From contig JAHFBG010000009.1 of NCBI GenBank assembly GCA_023250155.1, positions 1 through 64,000 on the forward strand: a stretch of DNA of 64,000 nt, read 5' to 3'. Within the stretch, counting starts at the first letter, position 1. Every line of letters begins with the position of its first letter. Source of the DNA: Candidatus Melainabacteria bacterium (lineage in GTDB: Bacteria; Cyanobacteriota; Vampirovibrionia; 2-02-FULL-35-15). The notes beneath the pieces are model-generated. The model worked only from the letters and a program-made list of their open reading frames with translations, was not told where the DNA came from and did not search any database. The translations under genes and the position numbers were made by a program. Of this stretch, positions 52,156 through 60,713 are shown in pieces.

Positions 52156-53262
52156 ATGGAAAAAACAAAAGACGAATATTTAATTAAACTTCTTGAAGCT
52201 GCGGCTATTGTAGAATCTTCTTACGATGCAATTATTGGTGAAACATTTGAAGGAATTATAACAAGCTGGAATAAAGCTGCTGAAAGGATTTATGGATATA
52301 CAGCAGAAGAAGTAATTAATTCAAAACACATATCAATATTAGTTCCATCTGAAAGACCTTTTGAAGTTACACCAATCGTTGAGAAAATCAAACGTGGTGA
52401 ACGTACTGAATACTATGAAACTACTCATGTTACAAAAGATAAAAAAACCATAAACGTATTATTAACTATTTCCCCATTTAAAAATCAAAATGGTGAAATA
52501 GCAGGAATATCAATAATCTCAAAAGATATAACTGAAAAGAAAAAAGCTGAAGCTATACTGATAGAAAAGACAAAAGAACTAGAACGCTCAAACAAAGAGC
52601 TAGAACAGTTTGCACATGTAGCATCACATGATTTACAGGAACCGCTAAGAAAAATACTTGCTTTTGGAGATAGGTTAAAGGTACATTGTGAAAATCTCCT
52701 TGATGAAGAAGCAAAAGACTATCTCAACAGAATGGAAAAATCTGCTGCAAGAATGAGAGAGCTTATAGAAAACCTATTACAATATTCAACACTAACTTCA
52801 AAAGAGCAATTACAAACTGAAGTAGACCTGGAAAGCATTATTAATGAGGTTTTATCAGATTTAGAAATAAGAATTCAAGAAACAAATGCAAAAATTGAGA
52901 TTTACAATTTGCCTAAAATTATTGCAGATAAGATACAAATGCAAGCATTGTTTCAAAATTTAATTACTAATTCTTTAAAGTTTCGAAAAAAAGATATAAC
53001 ACCTCATATAATTATAAAAAGTGAAATAAAAGATAAAAACATAATAGAAATCACGCTAGAAGACAATGGTATAGGTTTTGATGAAAAATATCTTGATAAA
53101 ATTTTCAAACCATTTCAGCGTCTCCACACAAAAACTGAATACGAAGGAAGTGGTATAGGACTAACTGTATGTGAAAAAATTGTATTGGTACATGGTGGTA
53201 AAATTACAGCTAAAAGTGAGCCTCAAAAAGGAACAAAATTTATAATAACTTTACCTGTATAG
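52156..53262 (+). CDS. PAS-domain sensor histidine kinase (soluble)
   Basis: A PAS domain at about 15-135 (SSYDAIIGETFEGIITSWNKAAERIYGYTAEE) is followed by a coiled coil and a HisKA domain with the phosphoacceptor H158 in VASHDLQEPLRKI. That HDLQEPLR spelling is typical of bacteriophytochrome and cyanobacterial kinases. The ATPase domain has N (LITNSLKF), G1 (LEDNGIGFD) and G2 (EGSGIGLTVC) boxes. There is no membrane segment or bilin-binding GAF domain. The response regulator follows 18 bp later and is the likely partner. Confidence 0.93.
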   Translation: MEKTKDEYLIKLLEAAAIVESSYDAIIGETFEGIITSWNKAAERIYGYTAEEVINSKHISILVPSERPFEVTPIVEKIKRGERTEYYETTHVTKDKKTINVLLTISPFKNQNGEIAGISIISKDITEKKKAEAILIEKTKELERSNKELEQFAHVASHDLQEPLRKILAFGDRLKVHCENLLDEEAKDYLNRMEKSAARMRELIENLLQYSTLTSKEQLQTEVDLESIINEVLSDLEIRIQETNAKIEIYNLPKIIADKIQMQALFQNLITNSLKFRKKDITPHIIIKSEIKDKNIIEITLEDNGIGFDEKYLDKIFKPFQRLHTKTEYEGSGIGLTVCEKIVLVHGGKITAKSEPQKGTKFIITLPV

Positions 53263-53280
53263 TTTTAGAAAGGTTAGAAA

Positions 53281-53730
53281 ATGGATGCACTAAATAAAAT
53301 AGCAAACATATTAATGGCTGATGATGATGATGATGATTTTTTATTGGTAAAAACTGCTCTTAAAGCTTCTGATCTCCCTCATACTTTACACCATGTGTGT
53401 GATGGTGAAAAACTAATGGATTATCTCTTTCGCAAAGAACCATTTACAGACACAAAACAATATCCATTCCCTACAATCATACTTTTAGATTTAAACATGC
53501 CTAAAAAAGATGGTCGCGAAGCACTTGCAGAAATCAAATCACATGAAGAACTTTGTAGAATTCCAATAGTTGTTCTTAGTACTTCAAACAATAAAGACGA
53601 TATTTTTAAATGCTATAAACTTGGAGTTAATTCTTATATTAGAAAACCGACCGACTACAAACATCTTGTAAGTATATTTCAAGCTTTTAAACAGTACTGG
53701 TTTGAGGTAGTAGAGCTACCTGAGGATTAA
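53281..53730 (+). CDS. single-domain response regulator, Rcp1-like
   Basis: A stand-alone receiver domain. The acidic cluster near residues 16-20 is exaggerated (ADDDDDDF), the phosphoacceptor is D70 (LLDLNMPKKDG), and the Thr/Ser and Lys of the switch are in VVLSTSNN and YIRKP. The loop KEPFTDTKQYPFPTII and the C-terminus are typical of cyanobacterial Rcp1 partners of phytochrome kinases. No output domain is present, so it probably acts by protein binding or in a phosphorelay. It is co-transcribed with the kinase. Confidence 0.93.
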   Translation: MDALNKIANILMADDDDDDFLLVKTALKASDLPHTLHHVCDGEKLMDYLFRKEPFTDTKQYPFPTIILLDLNMPKKDGREALAEIKSHEELCRIPIVVLSTSNNKDDIFKCYKLGVNSYIRKPTDYKHLVSIFQAFKQYWFEVVELPED

Positions 53731-53752
53731 CCTTGCAATCATTCTTATGGCT

Positions 53753-53781
53753 TTGATATTTACTTCCAAATAAGCTATAAT
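53753..53781 (+). promoter_or_regulatory. sigma70-type promoter upstream of the heme-oxygenase-like gene
   Basis: TTGATA (53753-53758) and TATAAT (53776-53781) have a 17-bp spacer. A strong AGGGAGGT ribosome-binding site follows just before ATG 53811. The metalloenzyme-CYTH pair is therefore likely to be its own, well expressed transcription unit, separate from the two-component genes. Confidence 0.65.
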
Positions 53782-53810
53782 TAAGCCTATTACAGTACAG
53801 GGAGGTACAT

Positions 53811-54632
53811 ATGACAACAAAAACATCTGGTAATCATAAAGTGAAAGATCTTAATATTTTTAAACAAAGAATTGAAAAAGAATTTTTTCAACACCCTGTA
53901 ATCGTTAATAACCCATACACTAAATGGTTCAAACAAGGTACAGCTAATACTGAACAAGTAAAGGATTTAATCCGACAATTTTCTGTTTTTTCCAATCACT
54001 TTATAGTGGTTCAAACAAAACGAATGGTAAATGCAAGAACAATTAAAGGTGAAGAAGCTGCAAGAGCTATCTTATTAAATGAATGTGGGGTGGGAATAAA
54101 CGTTAAAACAGGAAGCATTGAAGGACAAAGATTTACCACACCAAATGCTCATATTAACTGGCTAAGAAAAATGTCTGAAATATTAGAAATAGATATGAAA
54201 TTAATTGGTAGATGGGAAACGGGCACAAAAGCTACTCATGATTTTTTAAATGGATTAGACAAAACTTATGGCAGCTATGATGAACAAGTTGGTTCTGGAG
54301 CTAGTTTTGCCATAGAAACGTGGGCTGCATTTGGCATTGGACATGGTGAAGGGCAAGAATCTGATAATTTCTGGAAAGAACTTATCGTAGGTTTAGAAAG
54401 TTATAATAAACATCACCGAATATCTAAGAACCTAAAACCTGTTCCACTTGGATTTTTTCAATATCACTTTGAAACAGAAGAAGGTCATGGCGCCAACGTC
54501 TGGCATGAACTCGAAGAATCATTTCAAGAAGATGATTTTGATGAAGAAAAATATATAAGTGCTGGAAAAATAGCACTAGAATCTATTTATACTTTTTGGT
54601 TAGGGTTAGATGAAACAAGAAAAAAACTCTAA
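53811..54632 (+). CDS. heme-oxygenase-like metalloenzyme (PqqC/TenA/CADD superfamily)
   Basis: A helical protein of 273 aa with the sparse motif set of heme-oxygenase-like diiron oxidases: a helix with FSNHFIVVQTKRM, LLNECGVG, and the late E-x-x-x-H helix ETEEGHGANVWHELEESF that usually supplies metal ligands. It resembles iron-containing redox enzymes of the CADD/UndA type more than TenA, but its substrate cannot be read from the sequence. It has its own promoter and strong ribosome-binding site. The CYTH-domain gene starts 3 bp after its stop, suggesting coupling. Confidence 0.75.
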   Translation: MTTKTSGNHKVKDLNIFKQRIEKEFFQHPVIVNNPYTKWFKQGTANTEQVKDLIRQFSVFSNHFIVVQTKRMVNARTIKGEEAARAILLNECGVGINVKTGSIEGQRFTTPNAHINWLRKMSEILEIDMKLIGRWETGTKATHDFLNGLDKTYGSYDEQVGSGASFAIETWAAFGIGHGEGQESDNFWKELIVGLESYNKHHRISKNLKPVPLGFFQYHFETEEGHGANVWHELEESFQEDDFDEEKYISAGKIALESIYTFWLGLDETRKKL

Positions 54633-54635
54633 CAA

Positions 54636-55175
54636 ATGAGAATTTCAAAGCTAACCAAAATCTTATTGGATGAAATAGTAAAAATACAACAATCAAATAA
54701 CAAAGGAAAAACAGAACCAGAAATTGAAAGAAGATTTTTTGTTAAATCCTTGCCCCCTAATTTAGACAAGTATCCTCATGCAGAGATAACACAAGGATAT
54801 TTAAAATCAAATGATGGAACCTCAATAAGAATCAGAGAAATAGATGATAAATATTACACCACTACTAAAACTGGTTCAGGAAAGATTAGAATTGAAAAGG
54901 AAGCAGAAATTTCAAAAACATTATTTAATTCATTGTGGCACCTGACTAAAGATAGAAGACTTACAAAAACACGTTATGAAATTCCCTACCAAGGACATAC
55001 GATTCAGCTAGACACCTATCATGGCAAACTAGAAGGATTTGTAACTGTAGAAGTAGAGTTTGAAGATGAGAAAACTTGTGATGAGTTTATACCACTAGAT
55101 TGGTTTGGAAAAGAAGTTACTGATGATGGAAGATATAGCAATAAAAGCTTAGCTACTCATGGATTGCCTGAATAA
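54636..55175 (+). CDS. CYTH-domain phosphatase/cyclase-like protein
   Basis: A triphosphate tunnel metalloenzyme. The signature charged strand is near residue 30 (PEIERRFFVK), followed by QGYLKSNDGTSIRIREID, KIRIEKEAEI, KTRYEIPYQGHTIQLDTY and VEVEFEDE, which build the tunnel of Arg, Lys and Glu residues. The E-x-E-x-K/R motif reads EIERR. Members hydrolyse tripolyphosphate or thiamine triphosphate, or make cAMP; this one cannot be assigned. A CpdA-like cAMP phosphodiesterase is encoded 6 kb away. It probably shares the transcript of the preceding gene. Confidence 0.88.
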   Translation: MRISKLTKILLDEIVKIQQSNNKGKTEPEIERRFFVKSLPPNLDKYPHAEITQGYLKSNDGTSIRIREIDDKYYTTTKTGSGKIRIEKEAEISKTLFNSLWHLTKDRRLTKTRYEIPYQGHTIQLDTYHGKLEGFVTVEVEFEDEKTCDEFIPLDWFGKEVTDDGRYSNKSLATHGLPE

Positions 55176-55177
55176 GA

Positions 55178-55957
55178 CTACACTTTTGATAGTGATTTTT
55201 TCTTCTTAGAATAATCCAGCATTGTTTTTTCAGCATCAGAAATATCACTATCAGTGATTTCCCAAACATGTTTTTTCTCTAATTTTTTTTGTAACTCCAG
55301 CATAAGATCATGATCTAAAAATGGTACTACTTTTCCGCCTTGGTATTCTTTTTCTTTTTCACCATAAAGACCTAAGAAAGTTTTATCTCTAAACCATGAT
55401 TCACGATTGTGTTCTTCTAGTTTTTTAAGAAGTGCTTCAGTTGGGTTTCTTTGGACATATTCAAAGAACATACCACTTGGTTTTCCTCCTGGGAAATACC
55501 ACTCACCACTAAAGACCTGAATAAGATCTTCATCATCATCTTTAAGAATAGGTGTAATAAAATTAACTCCTCTTTCTAAAGCATACTCATGAAAAGCTAA
55601 TAAATCAGATGTTCCAAGCGCTACATGTTGCCAGTGTGCACTTGCATTATGCCCCACTAACATCTCTCTCACATGTGATGGCTGACTTTCCGGCTCTGAT
55701 GGCTGAACCAAAGCAATGATAGTGTTTTGAAGTGTCGTATCTACCTTAGCACCACGTCCTATACATGCTGCAAATGTCATGGATTTTTCACCAAGTCCTT
55801 TTTTCCATTCCTTACGTTTTTCATAGATAATGTCGTCTTGTGTACACCCAAAAATTGTTTTAAAAATAACATAAGTTATGTTATACATCTTAGGCTCTAC
55901 AAGCATAGTCATATGATCTACATGAAAATTTAAAAATGAGTGTTTTTTACTTGGCAT
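55178..55957 (-). CDS. HPPD-like VOC dioxygenase, short form
   Basis: A vicinal-oxygen-chelate fold protein with the three iron ligands arranged as in 4-hydroxyphenylpyruvate dioxygenase: His in HVDHMTMLV, His in HWQHVALGTSDL and Glu in GMFFEYVQRNP. At 259 aa it is about 100 residues shorter than typical HPPD, corresponding mostly to the catalytic C-terminal half. It ends a leftward operon with homogentisate dioxygenase-like and fumarylacetoacetase-like genes, which fits tyrosine catabolism. The start has a good AAGGAG. Confidence 0.75.
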   Translation of the reverse strand: MPSKKHSFLNFHVDHMTMLVEPKMYNITYVIFKTIFGCTQDDIIYEKRKEWKKGLGEKSMTFAACIGRGAKVDTTLQNTIIALVQPSEPESQPSHVREMLVGHNASAHWQHVALGTSDLLAFHEYALERGVNFITPILKDDDEDLIQVFSGEWYFPGGKPSGMFFEYVQRNPTEALLKKLEEHNRESWFRDKTFLGLYGEKEKEYQGGKVVPFLDHDLMLELQKKLEKKHVWEITDSDISDAEKTMLDYSKKKKSLSKV

Positions 55958-55976
55958 AATTTTTCTCCTTTTTCTC

Positions 55977-57200
55977 TTACCTGCTCCCTATTTTTGATTT
56001 TGCCTTATACCAGCTCATGCTATAGTCCTTATCAGAATATTTATAACCATGATCTGTAACTCTTATACTTTCAAAATAAGTATCCACCATGACAGCTAAT
56101 CTCTTATTCATCTTTCCACGATCATTCATCGATCGTAAAGCTGAGTCCCCATGCGGACTGTGAGGAATAGAGCCTGGATGGAAAGTAATAGAACCTTCTT
56201 TAATCACTCCTTCACGAGCACCATAATCAGAGCTTGAAAAGAACATTACCTCATCAGAATCTACATTTGAATGTGCAAATGGTGCAGCTACATCTTTTGG
56301 ATGCCAACCCTCCATCTGTGAAACAAAAGAACAAATTGAAATGCCATTGAAGGGTACATTTCCAGCTTGAAATGTTTGATGAACCGGTGGCGCAGTATGA
56401 ATCTCTCTGGCTATTCCATGATGATTTTTTATATCAAAACCAAATGGATACACAGCGCCTTCCCACCCTGCAATATCAAAAGGATGATGATCTAATGTCA
56501 GCCTTGTCACATGACCACCATCATGTTTTATATCTATAAAATATTCTCCACTTTTATCTATAGGTTCCTGAAACATAGGTACATCAATTTCAGTTTCTAC
56601 AACTGGTGCCATTAAAGTAGCTTGTCCAGCTTTATTCATATAGTGAGGGGGAAACTCTACTGGATAGATGGATTCCATAATTAAAAAGTAAGCGTTTTTT
56701 GAAGTAAGTTCTATTTGATAAATAGTGCCTTTTGGAATTATGAGATAAAGTCCTTTTCTGAAAGATATACTCCCGTATTCAGTTTTTAATTCACCTGTGC
56801 CATCCTGAACATAATATGCTTCATGCTTTTCACCATTTCTAAAAAACGTATTTGGTGACATGCTGTGAACTGGCTTACTAATAGAAATAATTGTACTTGT
56901 ACCAAATAGAATTGGTTTTCTGCTTTTCATCGGACAAGCTTCAAATGGAACTTCACTCGACAATATATGATATGGCTGTAATACATCAACTAAAGCAACT
57001 CTTGAAACAAGGTCATAGTCTGCCTTTACAGGAGGTTGTAATTGTTCTGTAGGATATGCTCTTACATGGAGTTTTCTAGTATATGGTCCTGAAAAACCAT
57101 AGGTACCATGTATTTCTTCCAAGGCTAAAACTTTTTCTACTGCATAAAACTCTGTATGCGGTATAGCTGATATCTTTCCTTTTTTTACTATAACGCTCAT
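55977..57200 (-). CDS. homogentisate 1,2-dioxygenase family protein
   Basis: A cupin-type iron dioxygenase that opens the homogentisate ring to maleylacetoacetate. Recognisable parts include SKPVHSMSPNTFFRNGEKHEAYYVQDGTGEL, the early cupin strand PKGTIYQIE, and the active-site block PFAHSNVDSDEVMFFSSSDY...GSITFHPGSIPHSPHGD, where the conserved His and Glu ligands lie. The length of 407 aa is close to the short bacterial HmgA group. A GAGGAG precedes the start. It lies between the FAH-like and HPPD-like genes. Confidence 0.85.
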   Translation of the reverse strand: MSVIVKKGKISAIPHTEFYAVEKVLALEEIHGTYGFSGPYTRKLHVRAYPTEQLQPPVKADYDLVSRVALVDVLQPYHILSSEVPFEACPMKSRKPILFGTSTIISISKPVHSMSPNTFFRNGEKHEAYYVQDGTGELKTEYGSISFRKGLYLIIPKGTIYQIELTSKNAYFLIMESIYPVEFPPHYMNKAGQATLMAPVVETEIDVPMFQEPIDKSGEYFIDIKHDGGHVTRLTLDHHPFDIAGWEGAVYPFGFDIKNHHGIAREIHTAPPVHQTFQAGNVPFNGISICSFVSQMEGWHPKDVAAPFAHSNVDSDEVMFFSSSDYGAREGVIKEGSITFHPGSIPHSPHGDSALRSMNDRGKMNKRLAVMVDTYFESIRVTDHGYKYSDKDYSMSWYKAKSKIGSR

Positions 57201-57232
57201 TTTTTACTCCTCATTTTTATTTAAATAACCAA

Positions 57233-57281
57233 TTTTCAATTAATCAAATTTCAATTCTCAATTTTTAATTCTCAATTTCTC
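57233..57281. repeat. degenerate heptanucleotide tandem repeat (ATTCTCA)
   Basis: Seven 7-mers: TTTTCAA, TTAATCA, AATTTCA, ATTCTCA, ATTTTTA, ATTCTCA, ATTTCTC. It starts in the intergenic region and runs into the 3' end of the FAH-like gene, whose last residues (KEKLRIKN) and stop codon (57258-57260) are made of repeat sequence. Confidence 0.75.
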
Positions 57282-58220
57282 CTTTTGAGATTCTTCTTTC
57301 TTTTTAAAATTTAACTCTCTTTGTTCTTTTGGATATCCAACAGTATTTCGCAATGTTCCTAATTTAGGTACCTCAAGTTCAATCTTATCTCCTGGTTTTA
57401 TCCACCTATCTAAATCTAAGCCACAACCCTTATGAAAAGTGCCAGAACCTAAAATATCTCCAGGGTACATAGTCTCTTCCTGTGAAACATAATGAACCAT
57501 TAGTGGAAATCCCCAGTACTGATCTTTAAAATGTCCTTCTGACCATGTTTCACCATTTACCATAACTTTTAATGAGAAATCTTTTTGTGGATTAACTTCA
57601 TCACTAGTGACTAAATAAGGTCCAAAAGCATTTGCAAAATCTTTTCCCTTAGCTGGTCCCATTCTAAGTGCCATTTCTTTTTTTTGAATATCCCGAGCAG
57701 AAAAGTCATTGAATATCATATAACCAAATACATAATTTTGTGCATCATCCAAAGGGATGTTTTTCCCTTTTTTCCCAATCACACAAGCAATCTCACATTC
57801 AAAATCAAGTTTTCTTGTATAAAAAGGCCATGGTATTTCTTCACCTGAACCATAAATCTCTCTGTGATTTCCTTTATAATATGCAGGAATCTCATACCAT
57901 TCTTTTGGTATCTCTTCATTTCTTCTTCTTGCTCCAGCTTTAGCATGTTCTTCAAATGCAAAAAAATCCTTTAGCGCTGGTGGATTTAGAAGTGGTGCCT
58001 TAAGCGCAATTTCACTTAAAGAATAAGTAACTGTTTTTAAATTTTTATTTAACAGTTCTTTAGCTGTATTTAAAAACTCATTCCCACCCTCAATAAAAGA
58101 AAGCATATTAGAAGGTAGTTCACCATTTGATGCTTCATTTAAATCTATAACATGATTATCTTTAATAAAACCTAGTCTTGGCTTACTTTCTTTTTCTCTT
58201 ATATAAGTAACTAACTTCAC
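57258..58220 (-). CDS. fumarylacetoacetate hydrolase family protein
   Basis: The FAH fold performs the last hydrolysis of homogentisate catabolism, or a related C-C cleavage or decarboxylation. Metal-binding and core motifs: FECEIACVIGKKGKNIPLDDA, FGYMIFNDFSARDIQKKEM, GPAKGKDFANAFGPYLVT and LGSGTFHKGCGLDLDRWIKPGD. The length of 320 aa suits a FAH with a short N-terminal domain. Start is GTG 58220 after an AGAGG. The C-terminal tail is encoded by an intergenic-type heptad repeat, so the original stop may have been displaced. Confidence 0.88.
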   Translation of the reverse strand: MKLVTYIREKESKPRLGFIKDNHVIDLNEASNGELPSNMLSFIEGGNEFLNTAKELLNKNLKTVTYSLSEIALKAPLLNPPALKDFFAFEEHAKAGARRRNEEIPKEWYEIPAYYKGNHREIYGSGEEIPWPFYTRKLDFECEIACVIGKKGKNIPLDDAQNYVFGYMIFNDFSARDIQKKEMALRMGPAKGKDFANAFGPYLVTSDEVNPQKDFSLKVMVNGETWSEGHFKDQYWGFPLMVHYVSQEETMYPGDILGSGTFHKGCGLDLDRWIKPGDKIELEVPKLGTLRNTVGYPKEQRELNFKKKEESQKEKLRIKN

Positions 58221-58240
58221 GAACTCTGACCTCTTGCTTT

Positions 58241-58564
58241 TTATCCCTGTTCCACAGGGTATCCTGCTTCAAGCCAGGCTTTTATTCCACCTTCAATAAC
58301 AAATAAATCTTTATAGCCACATGAAGCTAAATGCTCTGCAGCTTTAAGTGCTCTCTTTCCTATCCCACATAAAAAATAAGCTGGAGTATCATTTTTAATT
58401 ACATTCATCTTTTGTTCAAACTCTGACAATGGAACAAGCTTAGAACCTGAGATACGAACGTATTGATACTCAGGTACCTCACGTACATCAACTATCTGAC
58501 ATGTTGGGTCTTTCTCTCTTAAAAGGTTTAATTCTTCTACTGTTATATGGTTAATAGTATTCAT
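58241..58564 (-). CDS. rhodanese-like sulfurtransferase, single domain
   Basis: A 107-aa single-domain rhodanese with the start CQIVDVREVPEYQYVRISGSKLVPL and the active-site loop FLCGIGKRA, whose Cys is the sulfur carrier. The C-terminal VIEGGIKAWLEAGYPV is classic. It is the first gene of the leftward group containing the tyrosine-degradation-like genes and is divergent from feoB. A TATAAT on the minus strand at 58577-58582 may be its -10 box. The link between sulfur transfer and the downstream enzymes is unclear. Confidence 0.92.
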   Translation of the reverse strand: MNTINHITVEELNLLREKDPTCQIVDVREVPEYQYVRISGSKLVPLSEFEQKMNVIKNDTPAYFLCGIGKRALKAAEHLASCGYKDLFVIEGGIKAWLEAGYPVEQG

Positions 58565-58618
58565 AGGTTAGTTTATATTATACACAATTTCATTTCTATC
58601 ATCTTTTTATATCTACAG

Positions 58619-58624
58619 TATAAT
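58619..58624 (+). promoter_or_regulatory. -10 box for a possibly leaderless feoB mRNA
   Basis: TATAAT ends 9 bp before the feoB ATG (58634). With the usual 6-8 bp to the transcription start, the mRNA would begin at or just before the start codon. There is no Shine-Dalgarno, consistent with a leaderless message. No good -35 hexamer is present. Confidence 0.4.
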
Positions 58625-58633
58625 TAGCCTATA

Positions 58634-60709
58634 ATGAGAGATACACTTCATACAAAACCAAAAACCATCGTATTAGCAGGAAATCCAAACGTTGGCAAAT
58701 CAGTATTCTTCCATTATTTAAGCACTGTTTATGTAGATGTTAGTAACTATCCTGGAACTACTGTTGAAATTACAAGTGCAAATTTAAATGAGAACTTAGT
58801 TATAAAAGATACCCCTGGAATATATGGTGTAAGCAGTTTTAACGATGAAGAAAAAGTAGCAAGAGATGTAATTTTATATGCAGATGATATTTTAAATATA
58901 GTCTCTGCTATTAGTCTTGAAAGAGATTTATTTTTAACCAAACAACTAATAGACATGGGAAAGCCTATTATTGTTGCTCTCAATCAAATGGATGAAGCTA
59001 AGTCAATTGGTTTAGAAATAAATATTGAAAAGTTAAGTAGTTTACTTGGTGTACCTGTAATTCCTACCATTGCTATAACAGGTGAAGGAATGGAAGAAAT
59101 AAAAAAAGCAATATTTGAAAGTCACAAGGCTAAAACTGGAAATATAGATCCTGTCTTAAAAAACACTTTAACTGAATTACTCTCCTGTGTATCAAATCAA
59201 GCAGAAGCTCTTCTCTTACTAGAAGGAGATTTAGTTATTGCTGAAAGACATAAGATAGAACCAAGAAACCAAAGAAGTGAGATTTATTCCCAAAGAAGAA
59301 AAGAAGTAAATGAAATCATAGAAGCTACAATTACATCAAAAACATCAAAAGAAAGATTTTTAACAAAAGTATCAAACTTTTTAATAGAACCTTTTTGGGG
59401 CACAATAATAGCCTTGTTTATTGGATTTATATTTTTGTATCAATTTCTAGGAGTAATTGTTGGGAACGATTTGATAAACATAACTGAAAAAAAAATAATG
59501 AATGTTTACTATGAACCTTCTATTCGTGAAGCTACAGGACTTTATTTCCCCACAGAAATAGTACTAATAAACAATAGTAAAAAGAAAGATAAAAAAACAA
59601 CATATAGTTTCCCAAAAGGATTTTTAGCCGAAAAGCAAAAATACAAAGAGCTAAAACAATTATTAAAACAAAACCCAAATATTCAAAAAAAGTATTACTT
59701 TAGTCCCAGTGATTATATTGAGACAAGCACAAGTTCTGTAAGGGCAGGTTTCAAACCCACTCCTACGACACTTCCTAACAATCTTGTCAGTGCCATTGGT
59801 ACCATTCTTTCTGGGGAATATGGCATCCTTACATTGACAGTAACTTATTTATTTGGATTGCTTTTACCACTTGTTATTGCATTTTATGCTGCATTAGCAG
59901 TCTTAGAAGATAGTGGTTATCTACCTCGCTTAGCAGTACTTGTAGATGGGCTTTTATCAAGAATTGGTATGAATGGACGTGCAATTATCCCTTTGATTCT
60001 TGGTCTTGGCTGTGTCACCATGGCTACAGTTACGACAAGGCTTCTAAGCACTAAACGTGAAAAAATAATTGCCATAACCATTCTAGGCTTTGCTATTCCT
60101 TGCTCAGCACAACTTGGAGTCATACAAAGTCTATTAGCAAAAAATGGTGGTATACAAGGTTGGCTTATATGGTTGTCAGTGATTGCTCTTGTACTGGTTA
60201 TAACTGGATATGTTATGAACAAATTTTTACCAGGAAAAGCTACGCCACTATTGATTGACCTACCACCACTAAGAATTCCAAGACTAAAAAATATTTATCA
60301 CAAAGCAAAAACAAAAGTTTTTTTCTTCATGTCAGAAGCAATTGGAGCATTCTTCTTAGCTGCTTTTATAGTAGCTGTTTTACAAGTCACAGGACTACTT
60401 TCACAAATCATACAGTTCACGGAACCAATGACTCAAAACTTACTTCACTTACCAAAAGAAGTATCTATCTCATTTATACTTGGCATGGTAAGAAGAGATT
60501 TTGGTGCCTTTGGACTAACAGAAATACCTCTAACAAGTGCTCAAGTAACTGTTTCTAGTGTGGTACTTACTTTGTTTGTACCATGTATAGCTACTGTTGC
60601 TGTTATAGCTAAAGAACAAAGCTGGAAAGTAGCTGTAGGTATATGGTTCAGCTCAATGATATTAGCTATCAGTATAGGCGGAATACTTGCTAGAATACTA
60701 GGTGCATAA
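58634..60709 (+). CDS. feoB: ferrous iron transporter B
   Basis: An inner-membrane Fe(II) transporter with an N-terminal GTPase. G1 is G16NPNVGKS23, G2 lies in NYPGTTVE, G3 is DTPGIYGV and G4 is NQMD. The membrane part has the Nramp-like gate helices, here GRAIIPLILGLGCVTMATVTTR and FAIPCSAQLGVI, the Cys-containing segments of one FeoB subgroup. The length of 691 aa is normal. An extra hydrophilic segment (about 290-385) after the first membrane helix includes the repeat-derived SVRAGFKPTPTTL. The next small gene begins 4 bp after its stop. No feoA is present. Confidence 0.94.
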   Translation: MRDTLHTKPKTIVLAGNPNVGKSVFFHYLSTVYVDVSNYPGTTVEITSANLNENLVIKDTPGIYGVSSFNDEEKVARDVILYADDILNIVSAISLERDLFLTKQLIDMGKPIIVALNQMDEAKSIGLEINIEKLSSLLGVPVIPTIAITGEGMEEIKKAIFESHKAKTGNIDPVLKNTLTELLSCVSNQAEALLLLEGDLVIAERHKIEPRNQRSEIYSQRRKEVNEIIEATITSKTSKERFLTKVSNFLIEPFWGTIIALFIGFIFLYQFLGVIVGNDLINITEKKIMNVYYEPSIREATGLYFPTEIVLINNSKKKDKKTTYSFPKGFLAEKQKYKELKQLLKQNPNIQKKYYFSPSDYIETSTSSVRAGFKPTPTTLPNNLVSAIGTILSGEYGILTLTVTYLFGLLLPLVIAFYAALAVLEDSGYLPRLAVLVDGLLSRIGMNGRAIIPLILGLGCVTMATVTTRLLSTKREKIIAITILGFAIPCSAQLGVIQSLLAKNGGIQGWLIWLSVIALVLVITGYVMNKFLPGKATPLLIDLPPLRIPRLKNIYHKAKTKVFFFMSEAIGAFFLAAFIVAVLQVTGLLSQIIQFTEPMTQNLLHLPKEVSISFILGMVRRDFGAFGLTEIPLTSAQVTVSSVVLTLFVPCIATVAVIAKEQSWKVAVGIWFSSMILAISIGGILARILGA
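59738..59767 (+). repeat. imperfect palindromic repeat inserted in feoB
   Basis: GTAAGGGCAGGTTT and AAACCCACTCCTAC form an imperfect 14-bp palindrome around one base. In frame it reads VRAGFKPTPT. GxAGFKPAPT-like peptides from G/C-rich palindromes of this kind recur in unrelated proteins of many bacteria, which marks it as an inserted repeat rather than a FeoB feature. It lies in the hydrophilic loop before the main transport helices. Confidence 0.55.
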
Positions 60710-60713
60710 TTTT

